In this document: positions 10,581 to 19,700 of the stretch, in pieces
Layout: the number at the start of each line of letters is the position of its first letter
Position numbering within the stretch: the first letter of the stretch is position 1
Assembly (NCBI RefSeq): GCF_016735695.1
Contig: NZ_JAERQD010000008.1
Location: forward strand, 62,001 to 126,000
DNA: 64,000 nt
Reading direction: 5' to 3'
Source of the DNA: Microvirga zambiensis WSM3693
GTDB taxonomy: Bacteria > Pseudomonadota > Alphaproteobacteria > Rhizobiales > Beijerinckiaceae
Notes under the pieces: model-generated
The model's database searches: none
Told to the model about the DNA's origin: nothing
What the model saw: only the letters and a program-made list of their open reading frames with translations
Translations under genes and position numbers: made by a program

Positions 10581-12563
10581 CTATTCCTCCGTCTTGAGCA
10601 CGATGAGGCGCGCGCCTTCCGCCACCTGCGCACCGGGTTCGGCGGCGATCTCCGCAATCTCGGCGTCTGAGGGCGCGACGAGCACGTGCTCCATCTTCAT
10701 CGCTTCGACGATGGCGAGGCGCTGGCCTTTCTCGACCTTGTCGCCCGGCTGCACGAACACCGCGATGAGCTTGCCGTGCATCGGCGCCTTCACCGCGCCG
10801 CCCTCGTCCATGTGCTCGAGATCGACATCGAAGGGATCGTAGGGCTGCACAAGCGTCTGGCGTCCGTTGCGGATGATGTAGACCCCGTGCGGCGCGTCGA
10901 CCTCCCGGTCGACCACGTCCTCGGCCCAAGGATCGCTCTCGCCGAACGCGACGGTGCTGGCGCCGGGATGTGTGCGGCTGAACACCTCGCGCGCGTCGAC
11001 GCGTTCGCCGTCGACCAGCAGCGGCACGCCGACGCTGCGGATGCCGAGCAGCTGGAATCCGTCCGGTGCCGACCAGGGCGAGGACGGCTCGTCGCTCTTC
11101 TGCAGCTCCGCCATGCGCAGCCGCTCGATCTCGCGCGAGATCAACGCGGAAGCGCCGAACGACACGGCGATCTCGTCCACGGGCTGCGGCCCGACGCCGA
11201 GGCTCTCAAGATTGCGGTCGATGAAGCCGGTATCGAACCGCCCTGCCCTGAAGCCTTCCGCCTCGCAGAGCTTCTTCAGGAAGGCGGCGTTGGTCTTCGG
11301 CCCGGCGACGATCGTCTCGCCGAGCGCCGCCGCGAGCCGGTCCAAGGCTTCGTCGCGGGTTGCGCCATGGGCGATGACCTTCGCGATCATCGGATCGTAA
11401 TACGGCGTCACCTCGGCCCCGGCCTCGACGCCGGTATCGATGCGGATGCCCTCGCCTTCCGGGAACTCCAGCGCCCAGAGCTTGCCGGTCGAGGGCAAAA
11501 ACTCCTTCTCCGGGTCCTCGGCGTAAAGCCGCGCCTCGACGGCATGGCCGTCGATGGAAAGATCACCTTGCGTGAACGGCAGCACCTCGCCCGACGCGGC
11601 ACGGAACTGCAGCTCGACGAGATCGAGGCCGGTGATCGCCTCCGTCACCGGATGCTCGACCTGCAGGCGTGTGTTCATCTCCATGAAGTAGAAGCGGTCG
11701 GCCCGCAGGCCCTCGCGCCCGTCGGCGATGAACTCGACCGTGCCGGCGCCGACATACCCCACCGCGCGGGCGGCCTCGACCGCAGCCGATCCCATCGCCT
11801 GGCGCATCTCCGGCGTCATGCCCGGCGCCGGCGCCTCCTCGATCACCTTCTGGTGCCGGCGCTGCAGCGAGCAGTCGCGCTCGAAGAGATGCACCACGTT
11901 GCCGTGGCTGTCGGCGAAAACCTGGATCTCGATGTGCCGTGGGGACAGGATGTACTTCTCCACCAGCACCCGCGGATCGCCGAAGAAGTTTTGGGCCTCG
12001 CGCTGGGCGCTCTCGAGGGCCGCATCGAAATCGGCCGCCTTCTCGACCCGCCGCATGCCTTTGCCGCCGCCGCCGGCGACCGCCTTGATCAGCACCGGAT
12101 AGCCGATCTCGTAAGCCTTCTGGCGCAGGAAGTCCGGATCCTGCTTGGAGCCGTGATAACCCGGCACCACCGGTACGCCGGCCTGCTGCACCAGGGCCTT
12201 GGCCGCGTCCTTCAGCCCCATCGCCTTGATGGCGGAAGCGGGCGGGCCGACGAAGACGATGCCATTTTTGGCGCAGGCCTCGGCGAACTCGGCCCGTTCC
12301 GAGAGGAAGCCATAGCCGGGATGGATCGACGCCGCTCCGGTCCGCCTGGCGACCTCGATGATCCTGTCGATCTGGAGATAGCTCTCGCGGGCGGGCGGCG
12401 GGCCGATGAGATGGGCCTCGTCCGCCATCTGCACGAAGAGCGCATCCGCATCGGCTTCCGAATGGACCGCGATGGTGCGCATCCCGAGCTCCCGGGCCGT
12501 GCGGATGATCCGGCATGCGATCTCGCCGCGATTGGCGATCAGGACACTCTCGAGCATGGCCAT
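10581..12563 (-). CDS. Biotin-dependent acyl-CoA carboxylase alpha subunit (methylcrotonyl/propionyl type)
   Basis: A 660-residue alpha subunit that carboxylates its own biotin with ATP and bicarbonate. Order: biotin-carboxylase N domain (1-112), ATP-grasp with GGGGKGM (164-170), C-terminal BC domain (about 335-445), a BT linker domain (about 450-580), and biotinyl carrier domain with EAMKMEH (620-626; Lys623 is biotinylated). Length and the unbroken RLYAEDPEKEFLPSTGKL region look more like MccA than the longer PccA, but substrate class cannot be settled here. The frame runs to 12743; I use ATG 12563, giving MAMLESVLIANRGEIA, the conserved start. No carboxyltransferase beta subunit is adjacent. 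Confidence 0.9.
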   Translation of the reverse strand: MAMLESVLIANRGEIACRIIRTARELGMRTIAVHSEADADALFVQMADEAHLIGPPPARESYLQIDRIIEVARRTGAASIHPGYGFLSERAEFAEACAKNGIVFVGPPASAIKAMGLKDAAKALVQQAGVPVVPGYHGSKQDPDFLRQKAYEIGYPVLIKAVAGGGGKGMRRVEKAADFDAALESAQREAQNFFGDPRVLVEKYILSPRHIEIQVFADSHGNVVHLFERDCSLQRRHQKVIEEAPAPGMTPEMRQAMGSAAVEAARAVGYVGAGTVEFIADGREGLRADRFYFMEMNTRLQVEHPVTEAITGLDLVELQFRAASGEVLPFTQGDLSIDGHAVEARLYAEDPEKEFLPSTGKLWALEFPEGEGIRIDTGVEAGAEVTPYYDPMIAKVIAHGATRDEALDRLAAALGETIVAGPKTNAAFLKKLCEAEGFRAGRFDTGFIDRNLESLGVGPQPVDEIAVSFGASALISREIERLRMAELQKSDEPSSPWSAPDGFQLLGIRSVGVPLLVDGERVDAREVFSRTHPGASTVAFGESDPWAEDVVDREVDAPHGVYIIRNGRQTLVQPYDPFDVDLEHMDEGGAVKAPMHGKLIAVFVQPGDKVEKGQRLAIVEAMKMEHVLVAPSDAEIAEIAAEPGAQVAEGARLIVLKTEE

Positions 12564-12677
12564 CCCTGGTTCGTCCTTGTCTGGATTTGCAGATCCTAGA
12601 GCAAACCTCGGGCCTCTTGTCACGCCCGAACTCCCGGGGAGTGACTGAAGGTTGAGTTCTGCCGGGGCCGGCACACC

Positions 12678-12822
12678 GTCATTCCGGGGCGCCGCAGGCG
12701 AGCCCGGAACCCATAACCGCCAGCCTTGCAGAAGGCGGCGCAACGCCGCTCATCTCAATCTCGAGCCGTCGTGGCTATGGGCTTTGGGTTCCGGGTTCCG
12801 CTTAAGCGGCCCCGGAATGACG
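12678..12822. repeat. GTCAT...ATGAC palindromic intergenic element
   Basis: Begins GTCATTCCGGGG and ends CCCCGGAATGAC, so the outer 12 bp are perfectly inverted. The interior has ACCCATAACCGC and, near the other end, a CTATGGGCTTTGGGTT segment. It fills the gap between the divergent carboxylase gene and mntH (12564-13004). Apart from this element and the mntH promoter region I see nothing else in that gap. Confidence 0.6.
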
Positions 12823-12972
12823 GCGTGGAACTCAAACTCAAATCACTACCAACTCCAGCGCCCGGCCCCGCTCCACCGGCGAGCTTGACCCTTTGGAGGG
12901 ATGAATGGCCGGTGATGCAACTTTGTGCGTCTTCCCCTCTTGCTGAAGTGTCCGTTCGTTGCTAGCCTCTTA

Positions 12973-12989
12973 TTGCAAATCGTTTGCAA
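12973..12989. promoter_or_regulatory. Putative Mur (manganese) box upstream of mntH
   Basis: TTGCAAA-TCG-TTTGCAA, a perfect 7-bp inverted repeat with a 3-bp spacer, ending 15 bp before the mntH ATG. Fur-family Mur regulators of rhizobia repress mntH and sitABCD through AT-flanked TGCAA palindromes of this type, so manganese-dependent repression is expected. Its position also covers the upstream TTG start, which argues against that start. Confidence 0.75.
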
Positions 12990-13004
12990 CTGCAGAAAGA
13001 CGCC

Positions 13005-14351
13005 ATGGACCAGCCGGCCCCCATCTCCCTTGTGCAAAAAGCCGCGTGGCGGAACTCGCGGGATCTGCCCTCCCTGCCGGAGGTCAACCGGACCATCGCG
13101 GTGCGGCCGGGATCGACCTGGCGGCGCGCCGCCGCCTTCCTCGGGCCGGGCTATCTGGTGGCTGTGGGCTATATGGATCCCGGAAACTGGGCGACCTCCC
13201 TCGCCGGCGGCTCGAAATACGGCTACGCCCTGCTCTCGGTGGCGCTGATCTCCAACATCATGGCGATCGTCCTGCAGTCGCTCTGCGCGCGCCTTGCCAT
13301 CGCCACCGGCCGCGACCTTGCCCAGGCCTGCCGGGACGCCTATCCGAAGCCCGTCTCCTGGGCTTTATGGCTCCTTGCGGAGCTCGCGATCTGCGCCACC
13401 GATCTGGCAGAGGTCATCGGCACGGCCATCGGCCTGAACCTGCTCTTCGGCGTCCCGCTCGAGATCGGCGTCGTCATCACCGCCCTCGACGTGTTCCTGA
13501 TTCTCTACCTGCAGAATCTCGGCTTCCGCTGGGTTGAGGCCTTCATCATCACCCTGCTCGGGGTGATCGCGGTGTGCTTCGGCATCCAGATCGCCATGGC
13601 CGATCCGGACTGGTCGGGCGTGATCCGCGGCTTTGCCCCTACCACGGAAATCGTCACCAACCCGGACATGCTCTACCTCGCGCTCGGCATCATCGGCGCG
13701 ACGGTCATGCCGCATAACCTCTACCTGCATTCAGGCATCGTGCAGACCCGCGCCTACGGCGACACCGTGCCGGAGCGGCGCGAGGCCTTGCGCTTCGCAA
13801 CCCTCGACTCGACCATCGCGCTGATGTTCGCGCTGACCATCAACGCGTCCCTGCTCATCCTTGCCGCAGCGGCTTTCCATCATACCGGCCGCAGCGACAT
13901 CGCCGAACTCGGCGAAGCGCATACGCTTCTCCAGCCGATCCTCGGCAGCGCCATCGCGCCGATGCTCTTCGGCCTGTCTCTCCTGTGCTGCGGCCTGAAC
14001 TCCACGGTCACGGCGACCATGGCCGGCCAGATCGTCATGGAGGGCTTCATCAACTTCCGGATGGCGCCCTGGGCGCGCCGGCTCATCACCCGCGGCATCG
14101 CCATCATCCCGGCCGCTGCCGTCACCATCGCCTATGGCGAGAGCGGGACCGCGAAACTGCTCATCCTGAGCCAGGTGATCTTGAGCCTGCAGCTTCCCTT
14201 CGCCGTCATCCCGCTCGTGACGATGACCGCCTCGAAGCGCAAGATGGGCGACCTCGTGACCCCACGCTGGCTCACCGCCTTCGCTGGCATCATCGCCGCG
14301 GTGATCGTGGTGCTGAACGTGAAGCTGCTGGTGGATTTCGTGCTGGGGTGA
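13005..14351 (+). CDS. mntH: Nramp-family manganese/divalent-metal transporter MntH
   Basis: A 448-residue proton-coupled Mn2+ (Fe2+) importer of the inner membrane. The metal-binding DPGN motif is at 58-61 in helix 1 and MPH at 235-237 in helix 6, the two broken helices that coordinate the ion in Nramp structures. About eleven hydrophobic spans are visible. Start is ATG 13005; an in-frame TTG at 12984 is rejected because it lies inside the operator. A Mur-type palindrome directly upstream predicts repression by manganese. Monocistronic. Confidence 0.95.
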   Translation: MDQPAPISLVQKAAWRNSRDLPSLPEVNRTIAVRPGSTWRRAAAFLGPGYLVAVGYMDPGNWATSLAGGSKYGYALLSVALISNIMAIVLQSLCARLAIATGRDLAQACRDAYPKPVSWALWLLAELAICATDLAEVIGTAIGLNLLFGVPLEIGVVITALDVFLILYLQNLGFRWVEAFIITLLGVIAVCFGIQIAMADPDWSGVIRGFAPTTEIVTNPDMLYLALGIIGATVMPHNLYLHSGIVQTRAYGDTVPERREALRFATLDSTIALMFALTINASLLILAAAAFHHTGRSDIAELGEAHTLLQPILGSAIAPMLFGLSLLCCGLNSTVTATMAGQIVMEGFINFRMAPWARRLITRGIAIIPAAAVTIAYGESGTAKLLILSQVILSLQLPFAVIPLVTMTASKRKMGDLVTPRWLTAFAGIIAAVIVVLNVKLLVDFVLG

Positions 14352-14362
14352 ACGACTTCGAT

Positions 14363-14556
14363 GTCATTCCCGGAAGGACGTATAGCGGAGGGGAAGGGAA
14401 TCCATAGCGCCGCGCTTGATCGTGGATCCCCTTCCCGGCCTGCGGCCGCCGGGGATGACCCTCTCGCGTCATGGCCGCACTTGTTGCGGCCACCCACGTT
14501 TTCAGAACCACAACGTTGCATAGACGTGGGTCCCCGGGACAAGCCCGGGGATGACG
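14363..14556. repeat. Two adjacent GTCAT...ATGAC palindromic elements
   Basis: First unit 14363-14460 runs from GTCATTCCCGG to CCGGGGATGAC. Second unit 14468-14556 runs from GTCATGGCCGCACTTGTTGC through CCACCCACGTTTTC and GACGTGGGT to CCCGGGGATGACG. The second unit is closely matched by units at 51050-51139 and 60786-60875, which share GTCATGGCCG, CCACCCACGT, AGACGTGGAT and the closing ATGACG. They occupy the space between the convergent mntH and valS genes. Confidence 0.65.
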
Positions 14557-14602
14557 TCGAGGCGAGAGGAAGCCGGTGATGACGTGTGTGAATTGACGGC
14601 CC

Positions 14603-17311
14603 TTACGCGTCCTTCAACCGGCTCAGCGCCTCTTCCATCTTCGCCTTGCGTGTCACAGCTTCCTCGCGGCGTTCGCGCTGCTCGTCGACCACCTCTTCGG
14701 GTGCGCGCTTGAGGAAGTCGGCGTTCCCGAGCTTCGCGTCGATCTTGGCGACCTCCGCATCGAGCTTCTGGATTTCCTTGGCGAGGCGCGCGCGCTCGGC
14801 ATCGAGATCGATCACGCCCTCCAGCGGCAGCGCCGCCACCTCACCGCGGATGATGAGCTGGATCGAGCTCTTCGGCGCGGCTTCGACGAAGGAGATCTCC
14901 GATATGCGTGCAAGGCGCTTCACGATATCGCCCCAGCGGCCGGTACGGGCCCGCACGTCGGCGGAGGAAGCGACCAGTGCGAGCGGGATCTGCGCGCCTG
15001 CCGGCACGTTGGTCTCGGACCGGGCGGAACGGATCTCGTTGACGAGATCCACAACCCAGCCGATCTCGGCCTCGGCCTCAGCGTCGATCAGGTGTGCGAG
15101 ATTGGGCCACGGCGTCAGTGCGAGGATCGTCTCGCGCTTCGGTCCTTCCGCGCCCTTGATCGCCCACAGCTCCTCCGTGAGGAAGGGCATGAAGGGATGC
15201 AAAAGCTTGCAGATCTCGTCGAAGATGAAAGCGATGGTGGCGCGGGTCTCGTCCTTGGCGGGCGAATCCGCACCCTGCAGCACGGGCTTGGCGAGTTCGA
15301 GCGTCCAGTCGCAGAACACGTTCCAGACGAAGCGGTAGGCAGCGCCCGCAGCCTCGTTGAACTTGTAGCCCTGGATGCCGGCGGAGACCTCGTCGATCGC
15401 CTTGGCGCATTCGCTGAGCGCCCATTTGTTGAGCGTCTCCTTCACCGATTTAGGATCGAAGCCGGCAACGCGACGGCACTCGTTCATCTCGGCGAAACGC
15501 GCCGCGTTCCAGATCTTGGTCGCGAAGTTGCGGTAGCTCTCGACGCGCTGGACGGACAGCTTGATGTCGCGCCCCTGCGCAGCCATGGCGGCAAGCGTCA
15601 TGCGCAGCGCATCGGCGCCGTACTGCTCGACCACGTCGAGCGGGTCGATGACGTTGCCCTTCGACTTCGACATCTTGGCGCCCTTCTCGTCGCGGACGAG
15701 GGCGTGGATGTAGACCGTGTCGAAGGGGACCTCGTCCATGAAATGGAGGCCCATCATCATCATGCGGGCGACCCAGAAGAAGATGATGTCGAAGCCCGTC
15801 ACCAGCGTGTTGGTCGGATAATAGCGGTCGAGCTCCGGCGTATCGTCCGGCCAGCCGAGCGTCGAGAACGGCCAGAGCGCCGAGGAGAACCAGGTGTCGA
15901 GCACGTCCTCGTCGCGCCTGAGCGCCACATCGCGACCGTTCTTCTCGCGCGCCTGGGCCTTGGCATCCTCTTCACTGAGCGCAACGAACACGTTGCCCTG
16001 ATCGTCATACCAGGCCGGGATCTGGTGGCCCCACCAGAGCTGGCGCGAGACGCACCACGGCTCGATGTTCTCGAGCCACTGGAAGTAGGTCTTCTCCCAG
16101 TTCTCCGGCACGAACTTGGTCTTGCCCTCGCGCACGACGCCGAGCGCACGCTCGGCAAGCGGCTTCACGTTCAGGTACCACTGATCCGTGAGGTAGGGCT
16201 CGATCACCACGTTCGAGCGGTCGCCGTGCGGGACGGTGTGCACATGCGGCTCGATCTGCACGAGAAGCTCGCGCTCCTCCAGCATGGCGACGATGCGCTT
16301 GCGAGCCTCGAAGCGGTCGAGCCCGTCGAGCGAGAGAACGGCCTTGAGGTCATCGGTCCGGCCGAGGCCTTCCAGGAATGCCTCGTTGTCGGCAAGCGCA
16401 AGTTGAGCCTCGGTGCCGAAGATGTTGATGAGCGCCAGCTTGTGACGGCGACCGACCTCGAAATCGTTGAAGTCGTGCGCCGGCGTGATCTTCACCGCGC
16501 CTGTGCCCTTCTCGGGGTCGGAATATTCATCCGCGACGATCGGGATGCGGCGGCCGACGAGCGGCAGGATCGCGAACTTGCCGACGAGGTCCTTGTAGCG
16601 CTCGTCCTCGGGGTGGACGGCAACGGCCACGTCGCCGAGCATGGTCTCAGGCCGCGTGGTCGCCACGGTGATGGAGCGGTCGGGCATGCCCTCGATGGCG
16701 TAGCGGATGTGCCAGAGATTGCCCTTCACCTCGACCTGCTGAACCTCGAGGTCCGAGATCGCGGTCTGGAATTTCGGGTCCCAGTTCACAAGGCGCTTGT
16801 CCTTGTACATCAGGCCCTGCTTGTAGAGGTCGACGAAGACCTTCAGCACGGCCTCGGACAGGCCCTCGTCCATGGTGAAGCGCTCGCGCGACCAGTCGCA
16901 GGAGGCGCCGAGACGCTTGAGCTGACGCACGATGGTGCCGCCGGATTCTTCCTTCCACTCCCAGACGCGGCGGACGAATTCGTCGCGGCCGAGGTCGCGG
17001 CGCTGGATCTGGCGCTCGGCGAGGCGACGCTCCACCACCATCTGCGTGGCGATGCCGGCATGGTCCATGCCCGGCTGCCACAGCACGTCCTTGCCGCGCA
17101 TGCGCTCGAAACGGCAGAGGATGTCCTGGATCGTGTTGTTGAGGGCGTGCCCCATATGGAGCGAGCCGGTTACGTTCGGCGGCGGAATGACGATCGTGTA
17201 GGGTTCGGCGCCCTTGCGATCCTCACGCCCGGCCTTGAAGGCCTCGGCCTCTTCCCAGCGGGTGGAGATGCGTGCCTCGACGGCGGAGGGATCGAACGTC
17301 TTGTCCATCAT
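14603..17311 (-). CDS. valS: Valyl-tRNA synthetase
   Basis: Class I synthetase that charges tRNA-Val and edits mischarged Thr. About 902 residues. HMGH of the HIGH motif lies near 53, the CP1 editing domain spans about 200-400, KMSKS is in KMSKSKGNVIDPLD near 545, and the anticodon-binding domain follows. The C-terminus (about 835-902) is the coiled-coil arm typical of ValRS, starting LDAERARLAKEIQKL. The frame extends to 17347, but MMDKTFDPSAVEARI is the usual N-terminus, so I place the start at 17311 (17308 also possible). Downstream of popZ in the same direction, a conserved pairing in alphaproteobacteria. Confidence 0.96.
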   Translation of the reverse strand: MMDKTFDPSAVEARISTRWEEAEAFKAGREDRKGAEPYTIVIPPPNVTGSLHMGHALNNTIQDILCRFERMRGKDVLWQPGMDHAGIATQMVVERRLAERQIQRRDLGRDEFVRRVWEWKEESGGTIVRQLKRLGASCDWSRERFTMDEGLSEAVLKVFVDLYKQGLMYKDKRLVNWDPKFQTAISDLEVQQVEVKGNLWHIRYAIEGMPDRSITVATTRPETMLGDVAVAVHPEDERYKDLVGKFAILPLVGRRIPIVADEYSDPEKGTGAVKITPAHDFNDFEVGRRHKLALINIFGTEAQLALADNEAFLEGLGRTDDLKAVLSLDGLDRFEARKRIVAMLEERELLVQIEPHVHTVPHGDRSNVVIEPYLTDQWYLNVKPLAERALGVVREGKTKFVPENWEKTYFQWLENIEPWCVSRQLWWGHQIPAWYDDQGNVFVALSEEDAKAQAREKNGRDVALRRDEDVLDTWFSSALWPFSTLGWPDDTPELDRYYPTNTLVTGFDIIFFWVARMMMMGLHFMDEVPFDTVYIHALVRDEKGAKMSKSKGNVIDPLDVVEQYGADALRMTLAAMAAQGRDIKLSVQRVESYRNFATKIWNAARFAEMNECRRVAGFDPKSVKETLNKWALSECAKAIDEVSAGIQGYKFNEAAGAAYRFVWNVFCDWTLELAKPVLQGADSPAKDETRATIAFIFDEICKLLHPFMPFLTEELWAIKGAEGPKRETILALTPWPNLAHLIDAEAEAEIGWVVDLVNEIRSARSETNVPAGAQIPLALVASSADVRARTGRWGDIVKRLARISEISFVEAAPKSSIQLIIRGEVAALPLEGVIDLDAERARLAKEIQKLDAEVAKIDAKLGNADFLKRAPEEVVDEQRERREEAVTRKAKMEEALSRLKDA

Positions 17312-17402
17312 GATGAGTACCGGCCTGTTGGCGCGACGAACGCGCAAGCAAGAGGGCTACAAACCGGACGGATCGGACGAAGTCAACAGAGGCGTGACGA
17401 TC

Positions 17403-17987
17403 TTAAGCGCGGCGGCGGGCGACGCGCTCGATCTCCTCGCGGACGAGGCGCTCGACCAGGGGAGGAAGATTGTCATCGAGCCAGGCCTTCAGCATGGGCC
17501 GGAGCATCTCCTTCATGAGATCCTCGACGCTCTGAGGCTGGGCAGGCTTGACGGATTCGCTCAGGCGGGAAAAGGCGCCGCTGACCGAGGCGACGGCCTC
17601 CGTCGACAGGAGAGCCTCGGCCGCCGGCGCGGCCTTCTTCAGGACAGGCTCGGGGACGATGATCGGCGCTGGCTCGAAACACTCCGGGTCCCGACGGGCC
17701 GGCGCAGCCTCGGCGAAATCCGGCTCGATATGGGCTTCCAGAAAGGCTGTGTCACCGCGGCTCCAGGGCCCGAGCACGGGCTCGTTGGGGCTCGCTCCGA
17801 GAAGGGGCGAGACGTGCAGCTCGGCGATGTCGAGCACATTCTTCAGAGGTGAGGAAGCGGGCGCTTCAGGCTCGGAATGCTGCGGATCGTCCTGGTCGTC
17901 GGCGATGATACGCCGGATGGACGCCAAGATCTCGTCCATCGATGGCTCATTAACCTTCAGGCCCGCCGAACCCATAGCCGCATCCAA
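17403..17987 (-). CDS. popZ: PopZ-like polar organising protein (DUF2497)
   Basis: A 194-residue protein of the PopZ/DUF2497 family (PF10691), which self-assembles at cell poles and anchors ParB and cell-cycle regulators. The N-terminal interaction helix EPSMDEILASIRRIIADD (about 14-31), the acidic proline-rich middle (about 32-150), and the C-terminal oligomerisation helices (VEDLMKEMLRPMLKAWLDDN onward, about 153-193) are all present in the family order. The neighbours valS and tolC match the usual popZ context. An ATG at residue 5 is an alternative start. Confidence 0.88.
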   Translation of the reverse strand: MDAAMGSAGLKVNEPSMDEILASIRRIIADDQDDPQHSEPEAPASSPLKNVLDIAELHVSPLLGASPNEPVLGPWSRGDTAFLEAHIEPDFAEAAPARRDPECFEPAPIIVPEPVLKKAAPAAEALLSTEAVASVSGAFSRLSESVKPAQPQSVEDLMKEMLRPMLKAWLDDNLPPLVERLVREEIERVARRRA

Positions 17988-18059
17988 ATCAACAACGCAA
18001 GAATCACATTCTTATGAATGTAGTTAAAGTATTTTACGCAAACCTAAAGAAAACAAGAA

Positions 18060-18085
18060 GGGCCAGAACTAAAAAGTCCTGGCCC
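18060..18085 (-). terminator. Rho-independent terminator after tolC
   Basis: GGGCCAG and CTGGCCC arms, extended by an internal ACT/AGT pairing past one mismatch, lie 10 nt beyond the tolC stop on the minus strand. They are followed there by CTTCTTGTTTTCTTT, a T-rich tract. Confidence 0.75.
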
Positions 18086-18094
18086 GAAAACTTA

Positions 18095-19507
18095 TCAACG
18101 ACCGTCCGGCGTCGACAAACCGATCCAGAGATCTTTAACCTGATCGTAATGAATCTTCGGGCTGTAGTGATTCACCTTCAGGCCGAGGGCCCGTGAATTC
18201 AGCCGTCCCATCGCATTGACGAGACTGTAGGAGGCGACGACGCGATCGCGCTGGGCCGTGATGAGGTTCACACGGGCGTTGAGCAGTTCCTGCTGCGCGT
18301 TCAACACGTCAAGGGTGGTGCGCTGGCCGACGCGGGCCTCTTCACGCACGCCGTTGAGCGCCGTCTCGGCCGCATCGATCTGCGCCTGGGCCGCCTGGAT
18401 CTGGGCGCGGGCCGCTTCCAGCCGACCCCATGAGGATTGGATGGCAGCGCGGACCTGATCGCGCACGGAATCGGCCTCGAGGCGACGCTGGCCGGCCGTT
18501 TCCTTGGCCTGGCGGGTGGCCGCATAGACCTGGCCGCCTTCGTAGATCGGCACGGTCAGCTGAGCCACTACGGAGGCGGACAGGGCATTGTCGCCCTCCT
18601 GGTTCCGGTCGTAGCGCTGGTTCACGGAGCCAGAGACGCCGAGCTGCGGCGCAAGCGCCCCCTGCTCGATCTTCACCTGCAATTCGGCAACGTCGACCGC
18701 ATGCTGGCGCGCCTTGATCGCCGGATGTTCATTGAGGCCGACCTTCAGGGCCGCGTCGACGGTGCGGGGCGTCAGCTTGTCGAGCGGCCGGCCGGGAGCC
18801 AGCTGCGCAGGATCCACGCCGATGACCTGGCGATAGACCGCGATGCTGTTGCGCAGGGTGGCTTCGGCAAGGCTGGCCTCGGACCGGGCGGCAGCGAGGC
18901 GGGCCTCGGCCTGGGCGACGTCGGTGCGGGTCACCTCGCCGACGTTGAAGCGGTCGCGGGTCTGCCGGAGCTGCTCGTCGATCACCTCGACGTTGTTGCG
19001 CTGGAGGTCGAGGATCGCGGTGTCGCGCAGAACGTCCATATAGGCCGTCGCGCCGTCGAGCAGAACACTCTGCTCGGTGGTGTTCAGTGTTTCCCGGGAG
19101 CCGAGGACCGAGGATTCCGCCGCGCGGACGCGGTTCGTGGTGCGATAGCCGTCGAAGAGCGACTGGTCGATCTGGACGCCGAAGCCCCGGGGCGTCAGCC
19201 GGCTCGTGGTGGTGCCGCCGCCGAAGACCGTCCGCGGCGTGCCGCTGTCGAATTCAGTGTAGGTCCGGCCGACATCGGCCGTGCCGTTGATCTGCGGGCG
19301 GTAGCCGGACTTGGCCTGAGGGACGGTTTCGTCGGTCGCACGGACACTTGCGCGCTGAGCGTTGATGTCGGGATTGTTGCCATAGGCGCGCGCCAGAGCG
19401 CTCTCCAAAGTCTCGGCAGACGCGCCGGCCGCGCCCGCCAGCACGAACACCGAGGTCATTGCCCCAAAGAGCAAGCGATACGTTTTCTTGGAGTACTTTT
19501 CGTTCAC
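18095..19507 (-). CDS. tolC: TolC family outer-membrane efflux/type I secretion channel
   Basis: About 470 residues. An outer-membrane trimeric channel with two OEP repeats (about 35-235 and 245-440), mostly long helices plus short strands; TAYMDVLRD and TTLDVLNAQQELLNAR are the usual repeat signatures. The signal peptide ends near GAAGASA. The longest frame begins at 19561, but a GTG at 19507 preceded by CAGGT gives VNEKYSKKTYRLLFG, a normal positive N-region, so I use it. It could serve drug efflux pumps or type I secretion; the RTX protein at the window end is the sort of cargo such channels export, though that link is inference. Confidence 0.9.
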   Translation of the reverse strand: MNEKYSKKTYRLLFGAMTSVFVLAGAAGASAETLESALARAYGNNPDINAQRASVRATDETVPQAKSGYRPQINGTADVGRTYTEFDSGTPRTVFGGGTTTSRLTPRGFGVQIDQSLFDGYRTTNRVRAAESSVLGSRETLNTTEQSVLLDGATAYMDVLRDTAILDLQRNNVEVIDEQLRQTRDRFNVGEVTRTDVAQAEARLAAARSEASLAEATLRNSIAVYRQVIGVDPAQLAPGRPLDKLTPRTVDAALKVGLNEHPAIKARQHAVDVAELQVKIEQGALAPQLGVSGSVNQRYDRNQEGDNALSASVVAQLTVPIYEGGQVYAATRQAKETAGQRRLEADSVRDQVRAAIQSSWGRLEAARAQIQAAQAQIDAAETALNGVREEARVGQRTTLDVLNAQQELLNARVNLITAQRDRVVASYSLVNAMGRLNSRALGLKVNHYSPKIHYDQVKDLWIGLSTPDGR

Positions 19508-19700
19508 GCGCACCTGCCTAGCGATCCAACGACGGTCCAGTCGTAATCGACGCCACTTCAAAAACCACTGCTACTCAAAGCGCAACAATACCCAAGGGAA
19601 CCGAGTCGGCAACAACAGGCTGCGGCCAAACCGATTTTAGCGGGCGAGTGGCGCAAAAAAGCGACACTTTCGACACGACAAATTGAGTATTTGGAAAGGA

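Noticed and set aside
10686..12599. A 637-codon plus-strand frame antisense to the carboxylase gene
   Set aside because: No start signal, no domain, covers a gene with clear motifs on the opposite strand.
12984..13004. TTG start for mntH seven codons upstream
   Set aside because: It lies within the Mur-type operator palindrome and lacks a ribosome-binding site; ATG 13005 gives the usual length.
15092..17518. An 808-codon plus-strand open frame antisense to valS
   Set aside because: Antisense shadow of a highly biased GC-rich gene; valS has HIGH and KMSKS motifs.
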